A stretch of DNA of 64,000 nt. Source: Peptococcus niger. Its GTDB lineage: Bacteria; Bacillota; Peptococcia; Peptococcales; Peptococcaceae. The notes below the pieces were generated by a model that saw nothing but the letters and a program-made list of their open reading frames with translations, did not search any database and was not told the DNA's origin. Where the stretch lies: the NCBI RefSeq assembly GCF_900101835.1, contig NZ_FNAF01000005.1:1-64000 (forward strand). Direction: 5' to 3'. Below, in pieces: positions 32,876-43,300 of the stretch. How positions within the stretch are numbered: position 1 is the first letter of the stretch; each line of letters begins with the position of its first letter. Position numbers and translations under genes: made by a program.

Positions 32876-33227
32876 TGGAGGTGAGGGGAGTCGAACCCCT
32901 GTCCGGAAGATCAATCCCGAAACCCTCTACGTGCGTAGATGACATATTTAAGATTTAACCTCGCACACACCTGTCATCAGGTTTGTTTAGAGGCGAGACA
33001 GATTTGTTTCCCCGGCGGCTATCTGTCAATGACCGTCAGGTAGTCTGATATTTGGCTCTCCGGTCCCGCACCTCAGACACAGCAGGTGGAGAGTTCACAG
33101 GTGTTAAGCTGCGAAAGCTAAATTATTGTTTTTAGCAGTTATTGTTTTGACGTGTTTTGCGAGCCCACGTCAAACTCGGCACGCAAGTTGCGGTCTTGCC
33201 ATCCCCCGTCGAAACCAGTACACCCCC
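32876..33227 (-). ncRNA. ssrA: transfer-messenger RNA (tmRNA)
   Basis: tmRNA rescues stalled ribosomes and tags the incomplete protein for proteolysis. The minus-strand RNA starts GGGGGUGUACUGGUUUCGACGGG and ends in the T-arm GGGUUCGACUCCC followed by CACCUCC, which pairs with the 5' GGGGGUG to give the tRNA-like acceptor stem. The discriminator A is at 32876, and CCA is not encoded (UAA follows). The tag frame runs from GCU at 33136-33134 to the UAA at 33106-33104 and reads AKNNNLAFAA, ending in the usual Ala-Ala. The length is about 352 nt. The exact resume codon is inferred from the preceding UAACU. Confidence 0.97.
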
Positions 33228-33241
33228 GAGGGTAGATACCA

Positions 33242-33270
33242 ATTATAGCATATTTACCGGGGCCCTTCAA
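33242..33270 (-). promoter_or_regulatory. ssrA promoter
   Basis: Read on the minus strand, TTGAAG (33270-33265) and a perfect TATAAT (33247-33242) with a 17-base spacer, ending 15 bases before the tmRNA 5' end. It is divergent from the ABC transporter promoter. Confidence 0.78.
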
Positions 33271-33310
33271 ATGCCCGGGCTGACGGTTTTGACGAAAAGC
33301 AGAAAGGGGC

Positions 33311-33339
33311 TTGCAATACTACCGCTGTCATGTTATCAT
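33311..33339 (+). promoter_or_regulatory. promoter of the amino-acid ABC transporter operon
   Basis: TTGCAA (33311-33316) and TATCAT (33334-33339) with a 17-base spacer, 55 bases before the first gene. Confidence 0.65.
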
Positions 33340-33393
33340 GTTAACGAACTAAAGCGAATGTGTTTTATTGCAAAATGATTAAGGGGGATCTCG

Positions 33394-34206
33394 ATGAAGA
33401 AAAAAAGTATTGTAGCAATGTTATTGATGGCGGCTTTTGCACTGACAGCATGTGGTGGTGGCGGTGGCGCTGCTACATCCGAGCAAGGATCGACGCCTGC
33501 CCAGACGAGCAATGATAAAACCTTAATTGTGGGCTTTGACCAAAGCTTCCCGCCGATGGGCTTTAAGGACAGCAAAGGGGAATTCACAGGCTTTGACCTT
33601 GAATTGGCCAAATTGACGGCTGAGAAAATGGGCTATGACATTTCTTTACAGCCGATTGACTGGGATTCTAAAGATGCTGAACTGGACACCGGGAATATCA
33701 ACTGCATTTGGAACGGCTTTACCATGACCGGTCGTGAAGATAAGTATACCTTCAGTAAACCGTACATGCAAAATCGCCAGATTTTGGTCGTGAAGAAAGA
33801 TTCGGATATTGCCTCCTTGGCAGACCTCAAGGGGAAAACCATTGAATTGCAGCAAGGGTCCACAGCGGAAAATGCGCTGAACGACAATAAAGACTTTAAA
33901 GATTCTCTGGGCACGGTGACGATGGTACCGGAAAATATGACGGCTTTGACGGACCTTGAGCAAGGATCTTGCGATGCGGTCTTGATGGATGAGGTCGTTG
34001 CGCGGTATAATATCGCTCAAGGGCGTGAATTCAAAGTGCTTGATGAAGCCATGAGCGAAGAAGAATACGCAGTCGGGTTCAAGCTTGGCAATGAAGAACT
34101 GGCTGAAAAAGTAAACGCTGCCCTTGATGAATTGGCCAAAGACGGCAAGCTGAAAGAGCTGTCTGAGAAATACTTCAAAGAGGATATTACCCTGATTGGT
34201 AAATAA
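33394..34206 (+). CDS. polar amino-acid ABC transporter, substrate-binding lipoprotein
   Basis: A 270-residue family 3 solute-binding protein. The signal peptide ends with the lipobox LTAC (Cys-20), followed by a Gly-rich spacer, so it is anchored to the outer face of the membrane. The binding fold starts LIVGFDQSFPPMGFKDSKGEFTGF (in part the family signature) and includes NGFTMTGREDKYTFSKPYM and LQQGSTAENAL. The amino acid bound cannot be named safely; the Arg in TGRE and the Asp near VLMDE are the usual alpha-amino/carboxyl contacts. First gene of a three-gene operon with permease and ATPase. Confidence 0.92.
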   Translation: MKKKSIVAMLLMAAFALTACGGGGGAATSEQGSTPAQTSNDKTLIVGFDQSFPPMGFKDSKGEFTGFDLELAKLTAEKMGYDISLQPIDWDSKDAELDTGNINCIWNGFTMTGREDKYTFSKPYMQNRQILVVKKDSDIASLADLKGKTIELQQGSTAENALNDNKDFKDSLGTVTMVPENMTALTDLEQGSCDAVLMDEVVARYNIAQGREFKVLDEAMSEEEYAVGFKLGNEELAEKVNAALDELAKDGKLKELSEKYFKEDITLIGK

Positions 34207-34245
34207 TCCGGATTAAATTTTAATGGGTGGTGGATACCTTTACGC

Positions 34246-34881
34246 ATGGATATGCTAATTGAATTGTCTCAGGGGTTTCGCAATACGCTGGCGATCTTTT
34301 TTATCACGCTGGCGTTAGCGATGCCCCTGGGTTTTGTTGTCATGTTGCTGAAAAAATCCAGGTTTAAGCCGGTCAGTTTGCTGACGACCTTTTACATTTC
34401 TGTGATGCGCGGCACGCCGCTGATGTTGCAGTTGATGTTTGTTTATTTCGGGCCCTACTATCTGTTCGGCCTGTCGTCTCCGGACCGGTTTCGGGCGGCG
34501 ATTGTGGCCTTTGTCTTTAACTATGCCGCCTATTTTGCAGAAATTTACCGGGGCGGTTTTGAGGCCATTCCGCGTGGTCAATTGGAAGCGGCTGAGGTCC
34601 TGGGCTTGAGCAAGGCGCAGACCTTTTTCAAAATTCAGCTGCCCCAGGTGATGAAGACGGTTATGCCGTCCATCACCAATGAGGTGATCACGCTGGTGAA
34701 GGATACGTCTTTGGCCATGGTGATTTCCGTCAGCGAGACCTTTATCATCGCCAAGGCAATGGCGGCGCGGGAAGCGTCGATGACGCCTTATTTGGCGGTA
34801 GCGGCTTTCTATTATGCCATGAATTACCTGGTGGCCTTTATTATGGATCGGATTGAAAAAGGACTGGATTATTATAGGTAA
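34246..34881 (+). CDS. polar amino-acid ABC transporter permease
   Basis: A 211-residue permease of the HisM/GlnP type with about five membrane segments. It shows MRGTPLMLQLMF and the cytoplasmic loop motif AAEVLGLSKAQTFFKIQLPQ (the EAA loop that contacts the ATPase). It works as part of a homodimer or with a partner; only one permease gene is present here, so a homodimer is likely. The ribosome site before ATG 34246 is weak, and ATG 34252 is an alternative. The ATPase gene begins five bases after its stop. Confidence 0.92.
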   Translation: MDMLIELSQGFRNTLAIFFITLALAMPLGFVVMLLKKSRFKPVSLLTTFYISVMRGTPLMLQLMFVYFGPYYLFGLSSPDRFRAAIVAFVFNYAAYFAEIYRGGFEAIPRGQLEAAEVLGLSKAQTFFKIQLPQVMKTVMPSITNEVITLVKDTSLAMVISVSETFIIAKAMAAREASMTPYLAVAAFYYAMNYLVAFIMDRIEKGLDYYR

Positions 34882-34885
34882 TACA

Positions 34886-35635
34886 ATGAAACTTTTATCA
34901 ATGAAAAATATACAGAAAGCCTTCGGGGACCGACCGGTCCTGAAGGATATTTCCCTGGAAGTCGATGAAGGGGAAGTGGTGGCGATTATCGGGCCATCGG
35001 GCAGCGGGAAGTCCACCTTGATTCGTTTGGCAACTCACCTGGAAACCCTCCAAGGGGGGGAGGTCCATTACGGGGACTTGACGCTCTACACGGAAAAGGA
35101 CGGCTATAGCGGTCATGATGAGCGGGAAAAGATCAACCGCCTGTACGGGATGGTTTTTCAGCATTTTAACCTTTTTCCCCACTTATCGGTCATGGCCAAC
35201 CTGACCCTTGCCCCTCGGAATGTGCTCAAGCAGAGCAAGGAAGAGGCAGAGAAAACGGCGCAAGCCCTTTTGGAACGGATGGGGCTGGCGGATAAGGCCC
35301 ACAACTATCCCTTTGAATTGTCCGGCGGGCAGCAGCAACGGGTGTCGATTGCCCGTGCCATGGCCATGAAGCCCAAGATCCTCTTCTTTGACGAGCCAAC
35401 CTCGGCGCTGGACCCGGAATTGACCCAAGAGGTTCTGGCCGTTATTCAAGAATTGGCCGATGACAATATGGCCATGGTGATTGTAACCCATGAAATGGCC
35501 TTTGCCCGCCATGTGGCGGACCGGGTTATCTTTATGGCCGACGGCCTTATTGTGGAAGAAGGGTCCCCGGAAGCGGTTCTGGACCACCCGCAAAACCCCC
35601 GTACCCGGGCTTTTTTAAACAAAGATGTCAAATAA
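34886..35635 (+). CDS. polar amino-acid ABC transporter ATP-binding protein
   Basis: A 249-residue ABC ATPase. Walker A is GPSGSGKST, the Q-loop lies in MVFQHFNLFPHLSV, the signature is LSGGQQQRVSIARAMA, Walker B is ILFFDEPTSALDP and the switch His is in VTHEMAFAR. It powers uptake by the two upstream gene products. The start was set at ATG 34886, immediately after the permease gene; an in-frame upstream extension would lie inside that gene. The operon ends at the terminator 35640-35680. Confidence 0.94.
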   Translation: MKLLSMKNIQKAFGDRPVLKDISLEVDEGEVVAIIGPSGSGKSTLIRLATHLETLQGGEVHYGDLTLYTEKDGYSGHDEREKINRLYGMVFQHFNLFPHLSVMANLTLAPRNVLKQSKEEAEKTAQALLERMGLADKAHNYPFELSGGQQQRVSIARAMAMKPKILFFDEPTSALDPELTQEVLAVIQELADDNMAMVIVTHEMAFARHVADRVIFMADGLIVEEGSPEAVLDHPQNPRTRAFLNKDVK

Positions 35636-35639
35636 GTTG

Positions 35640-35680
35640 CCGGCGGCATTTGCGATTGGCGCAAATGCCGCCGGTTTTTT
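35640..35680 (+). terminator. terminator of the amino-acid ABC operon
   Basis: CCGGCGGCATTTGCG and CGCAAATGCCGCCGG arms with a short loop, followed by six T. Confidence 0.93.
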
Positions 35681-35731
35681 GTGTCGATTTCCAGGCGTCT
35701 GTGCTATGATAAAGAAAATGGCGATGGGGGC

Positions 35732-38700
35732 ATGGATATGTGGACGATTCTAACAGAAACCATCTTGGGGGCCTTGACGGGCTACGTCACCAACGATGTG
35801 GCTGTGCGACAATTGTTTCGACCGGGCGGTATTATTGAAAAAGAACGCCGCGGTTTTATTGATATGATTACAGCGGTTTTAGAAGAAGATATTTTTGGTC
35901 CGGATGTGATGGCAAAATTGGCTGCTGAACCGGAAACACAGGCGGTTTTTGAAGCCTTGGCGGCCCATTTGGTACGGCGGGTTTTGCCGCAAACGGTACA
36001 GGGGGTGCGGGCCGATGACGGTGCTGAAGGCCAGGCCTTGCGCAGCTTGCTGACGGAACGGATTGGCCGGGCGGCCTGGCCGCCGCTGGAGCTGAGGCCG
36101 GATTTTGTAACAGACCGGCTGGCGGCCTTAGAGGTGAGCGGGGCTTTTCATGAGGCGCTAACGGCAGCCTTGACGGACTTGGCAAGTCACAGCCCGGATG
36201 ATTTAGGGCTGGCGGAATTTTTGCCACCGGCGGTCATGGCTGAAAAATTGGATAAGCAGGCTGTGGTGACTTTTTTACGCGGGCATCGCGGGTTGATTGA
36301 AGAAGAATTGAGTGCGACCTTGACCGCCTTGGCGGACCACCCCCTGTGGCGGGACCAAGCACTTGCAGCATTTTTAAAGGAGGCGCCTGAGTCCTTGGCC
36401 GACCGGACTGTGAGCCATCTTTTTAAGGCTTTGGAGCAGGCCCAGCCTCGTATCCTGGAGGCGGTGAAGGCATGGGCGAAGACACCCGGTGCTACAGAGC
36501 ACTTGGCGTCCTTTGTCCGGCGGCAGGTTGAAGCGGTGGTGGACGTAGTCTTGCCGGAGCTATGGCCAACCGGGACGGCATTTTTGCAGGCAGAACGGCC
36601 AGAGCTGGAAAAGATGGTTTTAGCGGCGGTTGATGAGGCCTTGGCGGATTCAAGTCTCAAAACGCCCATTCGCCGTGCGGTGGAAGGGTATTTTGCCGGG
36701 GCGGAGGGCAGCAACTGGTTGTCCCATCTCTTTATTGAATGGCAGACCCCTGACAAACAAGCGGCCTTACGGGAACAGCTGGTAGAGGGCCTGATGGCTC
36801 AGGTCAAGCAGGCGGCGGCCAAATGGTATGCCGGCGAAGGGGTCCTCCGGCAGGACAGGAGGATTGGCGAGGCCTGGGCCCGGCCTTTGCAGGAAAAATT
36901 GACCCAGCTTTTGCATCGCTCAGCGGCAGACCTGCTGGAGAATTTTATCGGCATTGATCGGGCGAGCAAGTGGCTCTACCGGCTGCTTTTAGCCGTTGCG
37001 GAAGGGACAGAGGCCTTGCCCGGTTTGCTGGAGCGGTCTGACGGTTGGCGGCGGAGGCCCTTGGCAGACAGGGTCTTGCCGCCGGACCGGTGTGCGCTGC
37101 TGGCCCAGGGGCTGACCGAGCGACTGTCATCTGTCGACTGGACCCAGGCAAGGGAAAATTTGGCCAGGCTGCCGGTCGCCCCTCAGATGGCGACCTTGAC
37201 CGGCAGGTTCCTGCACCAGCCCCTGTCCCAGCAGCTGGAGGCCTTGCAGGAGCATACCTCTGTCAGGGCGCAGGTTGAGGCGCGCTTGGCCGCCCGGCTG
37301 GAGGACTATATATTTACCGACATGTCCGCCCATTTGGGCAATTTGGCCAGAAAACAATTGGAAGCCTTGTCCCACCAGGAAATGCGCCACTTGGCCCTGG
37401 ACCTGTTGGGCCGTGAAATGCGGCCCTTGTCGGCCATTGGCGGGGTGGTCGGCGGGGCGGTCGGGTTTGCCAGCGGCACGGTGCTGACCCTGACCGGTTT
37501 TCAGTTGACGACGCCGGATGAAGACTGGCTGCTTTATTCGGCGGCTTTTGCAGGCCGGTGTGGCTTGTACGGGGCAGTCGGTTACGGAACGAATGTCCTG
37601 GCGGTGCAAGGCCTTTTTAAGCCCTATAAAAAAAGGGGTGGTTGGCAAGGCTTAGTGCCGAAAAACCAGCACCGTTTTGCCCGGAAGATGAAAAAGCTGA
37701 CAGAAGGCTATGTGATCAATGAGGAAATTTGGAGCGGACTCCAGGACCGGTTAGCAGAAGAAGCAAGGGCTTCGACTTGGGCAGACCTGGTGCCGCAGAT
37801 GGCAGCCTGGCGGTCTGGCAGCGGGGCCTATCTTAACGACCTGCTGGACCACTTGCTCGGCCAATATAGCCTGGCAACGGGATTAGGCCAGGTGACCAGC
37901 GAGGACTGGCTGAAAGCCTTGGCCCTCTTTTTCGATCATCGGCCGCAGGGATCCTTGGCAGCCCGGCTGCTGGCGGCCTTGATAGGGCGGCTGCCGCATC
38001 TCTTAAGCGATGAGCCCCAGGTTGAGACCCAAATGGCCCATATGATGGAACGATTGACCGATGCGGTCTTGAAGGCCTTGACGGAAAAGCTGTCCACGCT
38101 CTCAGGGGCGGCGCTTTGTGAAGGGTTAGACCGGGTTGCTGGTCGCCTGCGGCTGCCGGCGGCAGACCATGCCCTTTACGGAAGCCTGGCCGGGGGACTT
38201 ATGCGGGCCTATGATCAGTTGCCGACGTGGGTGGCGCCGCAGATTCCGCGCCTGTCTAAGCGCTTGGCCGGGCGGATTCGCGGGCACTTACCGCTGTCGG
38301 TGGACTTTTTATTCGGCATCATGAATGGAACTCGGTTGATTGAAGGGGTACTGGACTGTTTGGTGACCCGCCACCTGCCGGCCTATTTGGCCGACCGGCG
38401 CGATGTTTACAGCCGGCAAGCGGAGGCGGTTTGCGCTGATGTTTTAGCTGGCCGGTCCTTACGGGACCTGGGGCTGGACTTTAAGGATGAGGATGTTGAA
38501 GCCCTTCTGACGACGGTTGTAAGGGCAGGTGGACAAGGGCTGGATAGCTTGGATGGCCGCAAGGGCGCCAGCTTTATCCATCGCTTGACCCCGGTGCTAG
38601 AAAAGCTTGCGCTGCACTCGGCCCAGGCCTTGGCGCCGCGGCAGGGTCAAGCGTCGCCGGCGCTTTTGTGGCTTTCGCGGCGGCTGGAAGAAGCTTATGC

Positions 38701-39148
38701 ACTGGCCTCCCCGGCACAGAAGCGACTGCTTGTCGGGCATTGCCGGAGTTTGGTGCATGCAGCGCCGGTCCAGCTCTTCTTTGACCTATCTCCAAGAGAC
38801 CTCTTGCCAGCGGCGGTTTGGGCGGCCTATCGCGATACGGCGGTCCGTTTGCTGACGGCGCCGGAGGACCATGAGCTGGAAGAGGCCCTGCTGGCTCGGG
38901 TGGAAGTTATTTTTGACAAGGGCTGGGATGAATTGTCGCCCCTCTTTGCCTCTTATGGACAGTTGCTTATTGCAGTCCTGCAATTGCCACAAGTGGCGCA
39001 AATGCAGATTAACCAATTGAGCCCGGCGCTCTTGGAAAGCATGGTGCGTAATATCGCCAATCCGTACTTTCGCCATGTTGAACGGATGGGGGCCCTGGGA
39101 GCGGTGGTGGCCGTTCCGGCGACGATCATCGCGCAAATGATAAACTAG
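35732..39148 (+). CDS. double-length DUF445 family membrane-associated protein, 1138 aa
   Basis: DUF445 proteins (YheB type in Bacillus, usually about 370-450 residues) are of unknown function. This one is about three times longer and carries two copies of the family signature: GYVTNDVAVRQLFRP near residue 15 and GYGTNVLAVQGLFKPYKKRG near residue 635, each followed by an amphipathic helical region rich in Leu, Ala and Asp. A hydrophobic segment (about 590-625, with GGVVGGAVGFASG) precedes the second copy, and another ends the protein (GALGAVVAVPATIIAQ). ATG 35732 is used; the upstream GTG 35681 lacks a ribosome site, and the one here (GATGGGGG) is itself weak. A TATGAT at 35705 may be the -10 box. 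It sits 17 bases before sbcD. Confidence 0.75.
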   Translation: MDMWTILTETILGALTGYVTNDVAVRQLFRPGGIIEKERRGFIDMITAVLEEDIFGPDVMAKLAAEPETQAVFEALAAHLVRRVLPQTVQGVRADDGAEGQALRSLLTERIGRAAWPPLELRPDFVTDRLAALEVSGAFHEALTAALTDLASHSPDDLGLAEFLPPAVMAEKLDKQAVVTFLRGHRGLIEEELSATLTALADHPLWRDQALAAFLKEAPESLADRTVSHLFKALEQAQPRILEAVKAWAKTPGATEHLASFVRRQVEAVVDVVLPELWPTGTAFLQAERPELEKMVLAAVDEALADSSLKTPIRRAVEGYFAGAEGSNWLSHLFIEWQTPDKQAALREQLVEGLMAQVKQAAAKWYAGEGVLRQDRRIGEAWARPLQEKLTQLLHRSAADLLENFIGIDRASKWLYRLLLAVAEGTEALPGLLERSDGWRRRPLADRVLPPDRCALLAQGLTERLSSVDWTQARENLARLPVAPQMATLTGRFLHQPLSQQLEALQEHTSVRAQVEARLAARLEDYIFTDMSAHLGNLARKQLEALSHQEMRHLALDLLGREMRPLSAIGGVVGGAVGFASGTVLTLTGFQLTTPDEDWLLYSAAFAGRCGLYGAVGYGTNVLAVQGLFKPYKKRGGWQGLVPKNQHRFARKMKKLTEGYVINEEIWSGLQDRLAEEARASTWADLVPQMAAWRSGSGAYLNDLLDHLLGQYSLATGLGQVTSEDWLKALALFFDHRPQGSLAARLLAALIGRLPHLLSDEPQVETQMAHMMERLTDAVLKALTEKLSTLSGAALCEGLDRVAGRLRLPAADHALYGSLAGGLMRAYDQLPTWVAPQIPRLSKRLAGRIRGHLPLSVDFLFGIMNGTRLIEGVLDCLVTRHLPAYLADRRDVYSRQAEAVCADVLAGRSLRDLGLDFKDEDVEALLTTVVRAGGQGLDSLDGRKGASFIHRLTPVLEKLALHSAQALAPRQGQASPALLWLSRRLEEAYALASPAQKRLLVGHCRSLVHAAPVQLFFDLSPRDLLPAAVWAAYRDTAVRLLTAPEDHELEEALLARVEVIFDKGWDELSPLFASYGQLLIAVLQLPQVAQMQINQLSPALLESMVRNIANPYFRHVERMGALGAVVAVPATIIAQMIN

Positions 39149-39165
39149 CGCTGAAGGAGGATGGT

Positions 39166-40314
39166 ATGAAGCTTTTTCATTTGGCGGACTTACACATCGG
39201 CAAAAAGGTCAATGGCTTTGACCTGCTTGAAGATCAAGCGCATGTCCTAGACCAGGTGATGGCCCATATTGAAGCGGAAAAACCGGATGGGCTGATTCTG
39301 GCCGGTGATTTATACGACCGCCGCAACCCCAATCCTGAAGCGGTTAACCTTTTTGATCAATTTTTAGCGGAAACGATTTTGGCGCACCAGGTGCCGGTAC
39401 TGGCCATTGGCGGCAACCACGACAGCGGCGACCGGTTGAACTTTGCCAGCGGTATTCTGGCGCATGCCGGCCTGCACCTGGCCGGCCGGCTAAGCTTGCC
39501 GGTGCCGAGGGTGCGGTTGCAAGATGCCTATGGTCCGGTGGATGTTCACCTCCTGCCCTATGCGGATGGTGCCTTTCTGGCCCATTTGGACGAGGCTTAT
39601 GCAGGGATGCCCTATCCGGAGGCGATGGCGCAATTGCTGGCAGACTTGACCTTGGACCCGGCGGCGCGTCAGGTGCTGGTGGCCCATGGCATGGTCACCT
39701 ATGCCGGCGGTGCGCCGGAGGAAAGCGATTCAGAACGGGAATTGACCGTCGGCGGAACCGAATATTGGACGGCCGACGCCCTAGGCCGGTTCGATTATGT
39801 GGCGCTGGGACACTTGCACCGGCCGCAAACCGCGGGCCAGGCCCAGATCCGCTATGCCGGGTCGCTCCTGCCCTATTCCTTTTCAGAAGAAAAGCAGGCC
39901 AAGAGCTTGACCGTCGTTGAACTGGATGCTGACGGCTTTGCCGGCACCCGGACGCTGCCGCTGCGGCCCTTACACGCCATGCACACGGTACGGGGTGACC
40001 TGGCGGACTTGTTGACCGCCTTGCCTGAGGGCGTGGCGCCGACGGATTATTTGCGGGTGGTTTTAACGGATACCGGTGACGTCCTGGATGCCATGGCGCG
40101 GCTGCGCCGCTCTTATCCCAATGTGATGGCCCTGGAACGGGACCGGCGGATTCAAGCCCGGAGCCGGGAACAGGCGCTTGCCACCGGTGAGCGGCTGACC
40201 CCCTTGGCCTATGCGGAAGGCTTTTACGAAGCCATGACCGGCCAACCGGTTGATGATGGGGTCAGGGCTGTTTTGGCCGCTGCTTGGCAAAGGGCCCGGG
40301 AGGAAGAAGAATGA
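39166..40314 (+). CDS. sbcD: DNA repair exonuclease subunit SbcD (Mre11 type)
   Basis: A 382-residue metallophosphoesterase that, with SbcC, cuts hairpins and protein-blocked DNA ends. The five phosphoesterase motifs are visible: DLHIGKK, AGDLYDRRNP, GNHDSGDR, VAHGMVTY and GHLHRPQ. AAGGAGG precedes the ATG. The TGA overlaps the sbcC start (ATGA), the common arrangement for a complex made in fixed ratio. Confidence 0.96.
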   Translation: MKLFHLADLHIGKKVNGFDLLEDQAHVLDQVMAHIEAEKPDGLILAGDLYDRRNPNPEAVNLFDQFLAETILAHQVPVLAIGGNHDSGDRLNFASGILAHAGLHLAGRLSLPVPRVRLQDAYGPVDVHLLPYADGAFLAHLDEAYAGMPYPEAMAQLLADLTLDPAARQVLVAHGMVTYAGGAPEESDSERELTVGGTEYWTADALGRFDYVALGHLHRPQTAGQAQIRYAGSLLPYSFSEEKQAKSLTVVELDADGFAGTRTLPLRPLHAMHTVRGDLADLLTALPEGVAPTDYLRVVLTDTGDVLDAMARLRRSYPNVMALERDRRIQARSREQALATGERLTPLAYAEGFYEAMTGQPVDDGVRAVLAAAWQRAREEEE

Positions 40315-43300
40315 GACCTTTAATACTGGAAATGGTTGCTTTCGGACCCTACGCCGGCAAAACAGAGCTGGACTTTTCCGCCCTGGGTCAAGAGCGCCTT
40401 TTTCTCGTGACCGGGCCGACCGGGGCCGGCAAATCGACCATATTTGATGCCATTTCTTATGCCCTATACGGCGAGACCGGCGAAGGGGACAGCAAGGGCA
40501 ACCGCCTTTGCAGCGATTTTAACAAGGACCCGGAAACCGTGACTTACGTTCGCTTTACCTTTCGCCTGAACGATCGCCGTTACCGGATCTACCGGCAGCC
40601 GGCCCAGCAAATTCGCAAGCGGCGTGGCGATGGTTACCGGGACCAGGGGCAGGTGGTCCTCTTTGAGGCCTTGGACGAGGCGCATTTTTCGCCACTGACC
40701 AAGGTGGACGAGGTCAACCGGGCGGTGATTGAGCGCATTGGCTTAGATGCAGCCCAATTCCGTAAAATTGTCATGCTGCCCCAGGGGGAGTTTCAACAGT
40801 TTTTACTGGCCGATACCCGTGAAAAAGCCCCGCTGCTACGACATTTATTCGGTACAGGCATTTATCTCCGGATGCGGGAGGCCTTGAGTGAACGGGCCCG
40901 CAGCTTGGGTCAAGAGGCGCGGAGCTTGGAGGCGCAGGCGCATGACAAATGGCAGCAGGTGCCACTGCCCTTCGGGACCCTTTTGCCGGAGCCCCCGTCA
41001 CTTACAGACCTGGACAGGTTGGTGCTGGAAGATGACCGCCGTCTGGCCCTTGTGGATGAAGCCTTGGAGGCCTTAGAGCTGGAGGGCGATGCCTTGGCCG
41101 AGCGGCGGCGGCAGGTTGAGGCGGCCCAGGCCTTGGAAGAGGAGCTCAGGCGGACAGCGACGGCCCTCTTACCCCTGAAACGTGGGGCTGAAGAGCGACA
41201 GCGGTTGGCAGACCGGATCGCCGCCGCTGACCGGGCGCGCCCCCTGGTCGACCAGGAAAAGCGGGTGGCTGAGTTGAAGGCCGGTTGTGAAATGGCGCAA
41301 AAAGCCGCGGATGAGGCCAACAAGACGCTGCAGGCGGCAGAAGCGGCTTATCAGACGCTTGAGCAAAAAGCGGCCGCCTTGGCAGAACTAAAGGAGGCCA
41401 TGGCAGAAAAACGGGCGGCCCTGCCGATCTTGCGCCAGGGTCTGGCCTTGTACAGCCGTTGGCAGAGCACCGCTGCTACCGTTAAAACCGCCCGCGCCAG
41501 CTTGGCCGAGGCGGCCAAGGAGCTGGCTGTTGCCCGGGAAAAACAGGAAAAATTATCGGCCCAGCTGGAGGCTTTGCAGGAAAAAATGGCCGCTTTAACC
41601 GAAGCCCCCACACGTCACCTGGCCTTGACTGCTGAGCAGGACCGGTTGCAGCGCCGCCGCAGTGAATTGGCGCAAACCTGGCAAGGGCTGACCGCTTACT
41701 TGACCGGGATGGAAGAGCTGGCAGCTGCCGACCAGGCCGCGGCCGCGGCTGGTCTAGCTGAACAAGAGGCCCTGCAGGCCTGGCAGGCGGCAGTGGCCAG
41801 CCGGCAAGCGGAAAGCGCCGCCCGTTTGGCGGCCCAGCTTCAGGACGGACAGCCCTGCCCGGTTTGCGGATCCTTGCACCATCCGGGCCCAACCGTCTTT
41901 CAAGCCCAGGCTGTCGATGACGGCCAGCTGGACCAGCTGGAAACGGCCTGGCGAGACGCCGCCGAAAGAGGGCGGACAACAGCGACCACAGCCGGTGGCA
42001 AACGGTCAGAGCAGGCGAGTTTGGCGCGACAGCTGCAGGCCGATGCGGCCGCCCCGCTTTTTGCCCAAAGCGCTGCACCGGCTAAGGCGGCGGTGCAGGC
42101 CCTTCGAGATGACGTCGCCGCCCAGGGGACAGCCATTCGGGCTGAGGCTGACCGGGTGGCGGCAGATTTGGCGACGGTCAAGGCCCAGGTAGAAGAATTG
42201 ACCCTGGTGAAGGAGGCCTTGACCACCTGTGAAAAGCAGGTCACGGCGGCCCACCGCCTTCTCGATGAGGCCTCAGACAAGCATCATGCGGCAGAAGTGA
42301 CCCTGGCGGAAAGGGAAGCGGCTCTGGAGCAATTGGCCGACCAATTGCCCTTTGCAGCAGCAGATGGCGCCGGGCAACAGGCCCGCCTGGAAGCAGATGA
42401 AGCCGCCCTGGCCCGCTATGATGACCAGCATGACCGGTTGGAAGCAGAACGGACAGACTTGAGAAACCAGTGCCTGACCGCAACCACCAGCGTCCAGGAA
42501 CGGTTACAGACCCTCTCCGACCGGCAGCAGGCCTATTTCCAAGCCCATGAGGACTGGCAGCAGGCGCAAACAGCCCACTTTGCCGATGCCGCTGCTTATC
42601 GCAGGGCACAGGCAGACCTGCCGGCCCTGGACCAGCTGCGGGAGCGGTTAAACGATGAGCAGTCCCGCCTGTCTTACTTACAAGATGAGCTTGCCCGTAA
42701 AAGCGCCCAGTTAAAAGCCCATCCGGGCCTAGGGGCCGGTGCAGACTTGGCAGAGGCGGAGACGGCACAAAAAGCGGCCCTGGTGGCCTATGTGGACTTG
42801 CGGGCTACCTTACGGGCCCGTCGGCAAGGCACCCTGCAGCTGGCTTCAGACCTCCAGGCCCTTGACGAAGCCGGCGGCGCCCTCTTAGCCGAATATGGCG
42901 AGGTCAATCGCTTACAGCGGTTGGTGGCCGGGGATAATGACGCCCGGATGGATTTGGAGACTTTTGTTCTGGTACAATACTTTGAAAAGGTCCTGGCCCG
43001 TGCCAATGAGCGGTTCAGCGCCATGAGCGATGGACGCTATACCTTTGAACGGCATGGGCAGGTGGCAGACAAGCGGAAAAGTTCCGGCCTCGACCTGGAC
43101 ATTTCAGATACCTATACCGGTCGCGCTCGGGCGGTGGCCACCCTATCCGGCGGCGAACGGTTTAAGGCTTCCTTGGCCTTGGCCCTGGGCCTGGCAGACG
43201 TGGTCGGTGAAGAAAGCGGAGGGCATGCCATGGAAGCCATTTTCATTGATGAAGGGTTCGGGACCTTGGATGAAGACGCCTTGGACAAGACCATTGACGC

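Noticed and set aside
32876-32935. A tRNA gene on the minus strand (GGTTCGA T-arm)
   Set aside because: The T-arm belongs to the tRNA-like end of tmRNA; no anticodon arm is adjacent.
33157-33378. 73-residue plus-strand frame overlapping the tmRNA 5' region
   Set aside because: The DNA is explained by ssrA and two divergent promoters; the frame has no ribosome site.
41482-42078. 198-residue minus-strand frame within sbcC
   Set aside because: Arg/Pro/Ala-rich shadow of a GC-rich coiled-coil gene.
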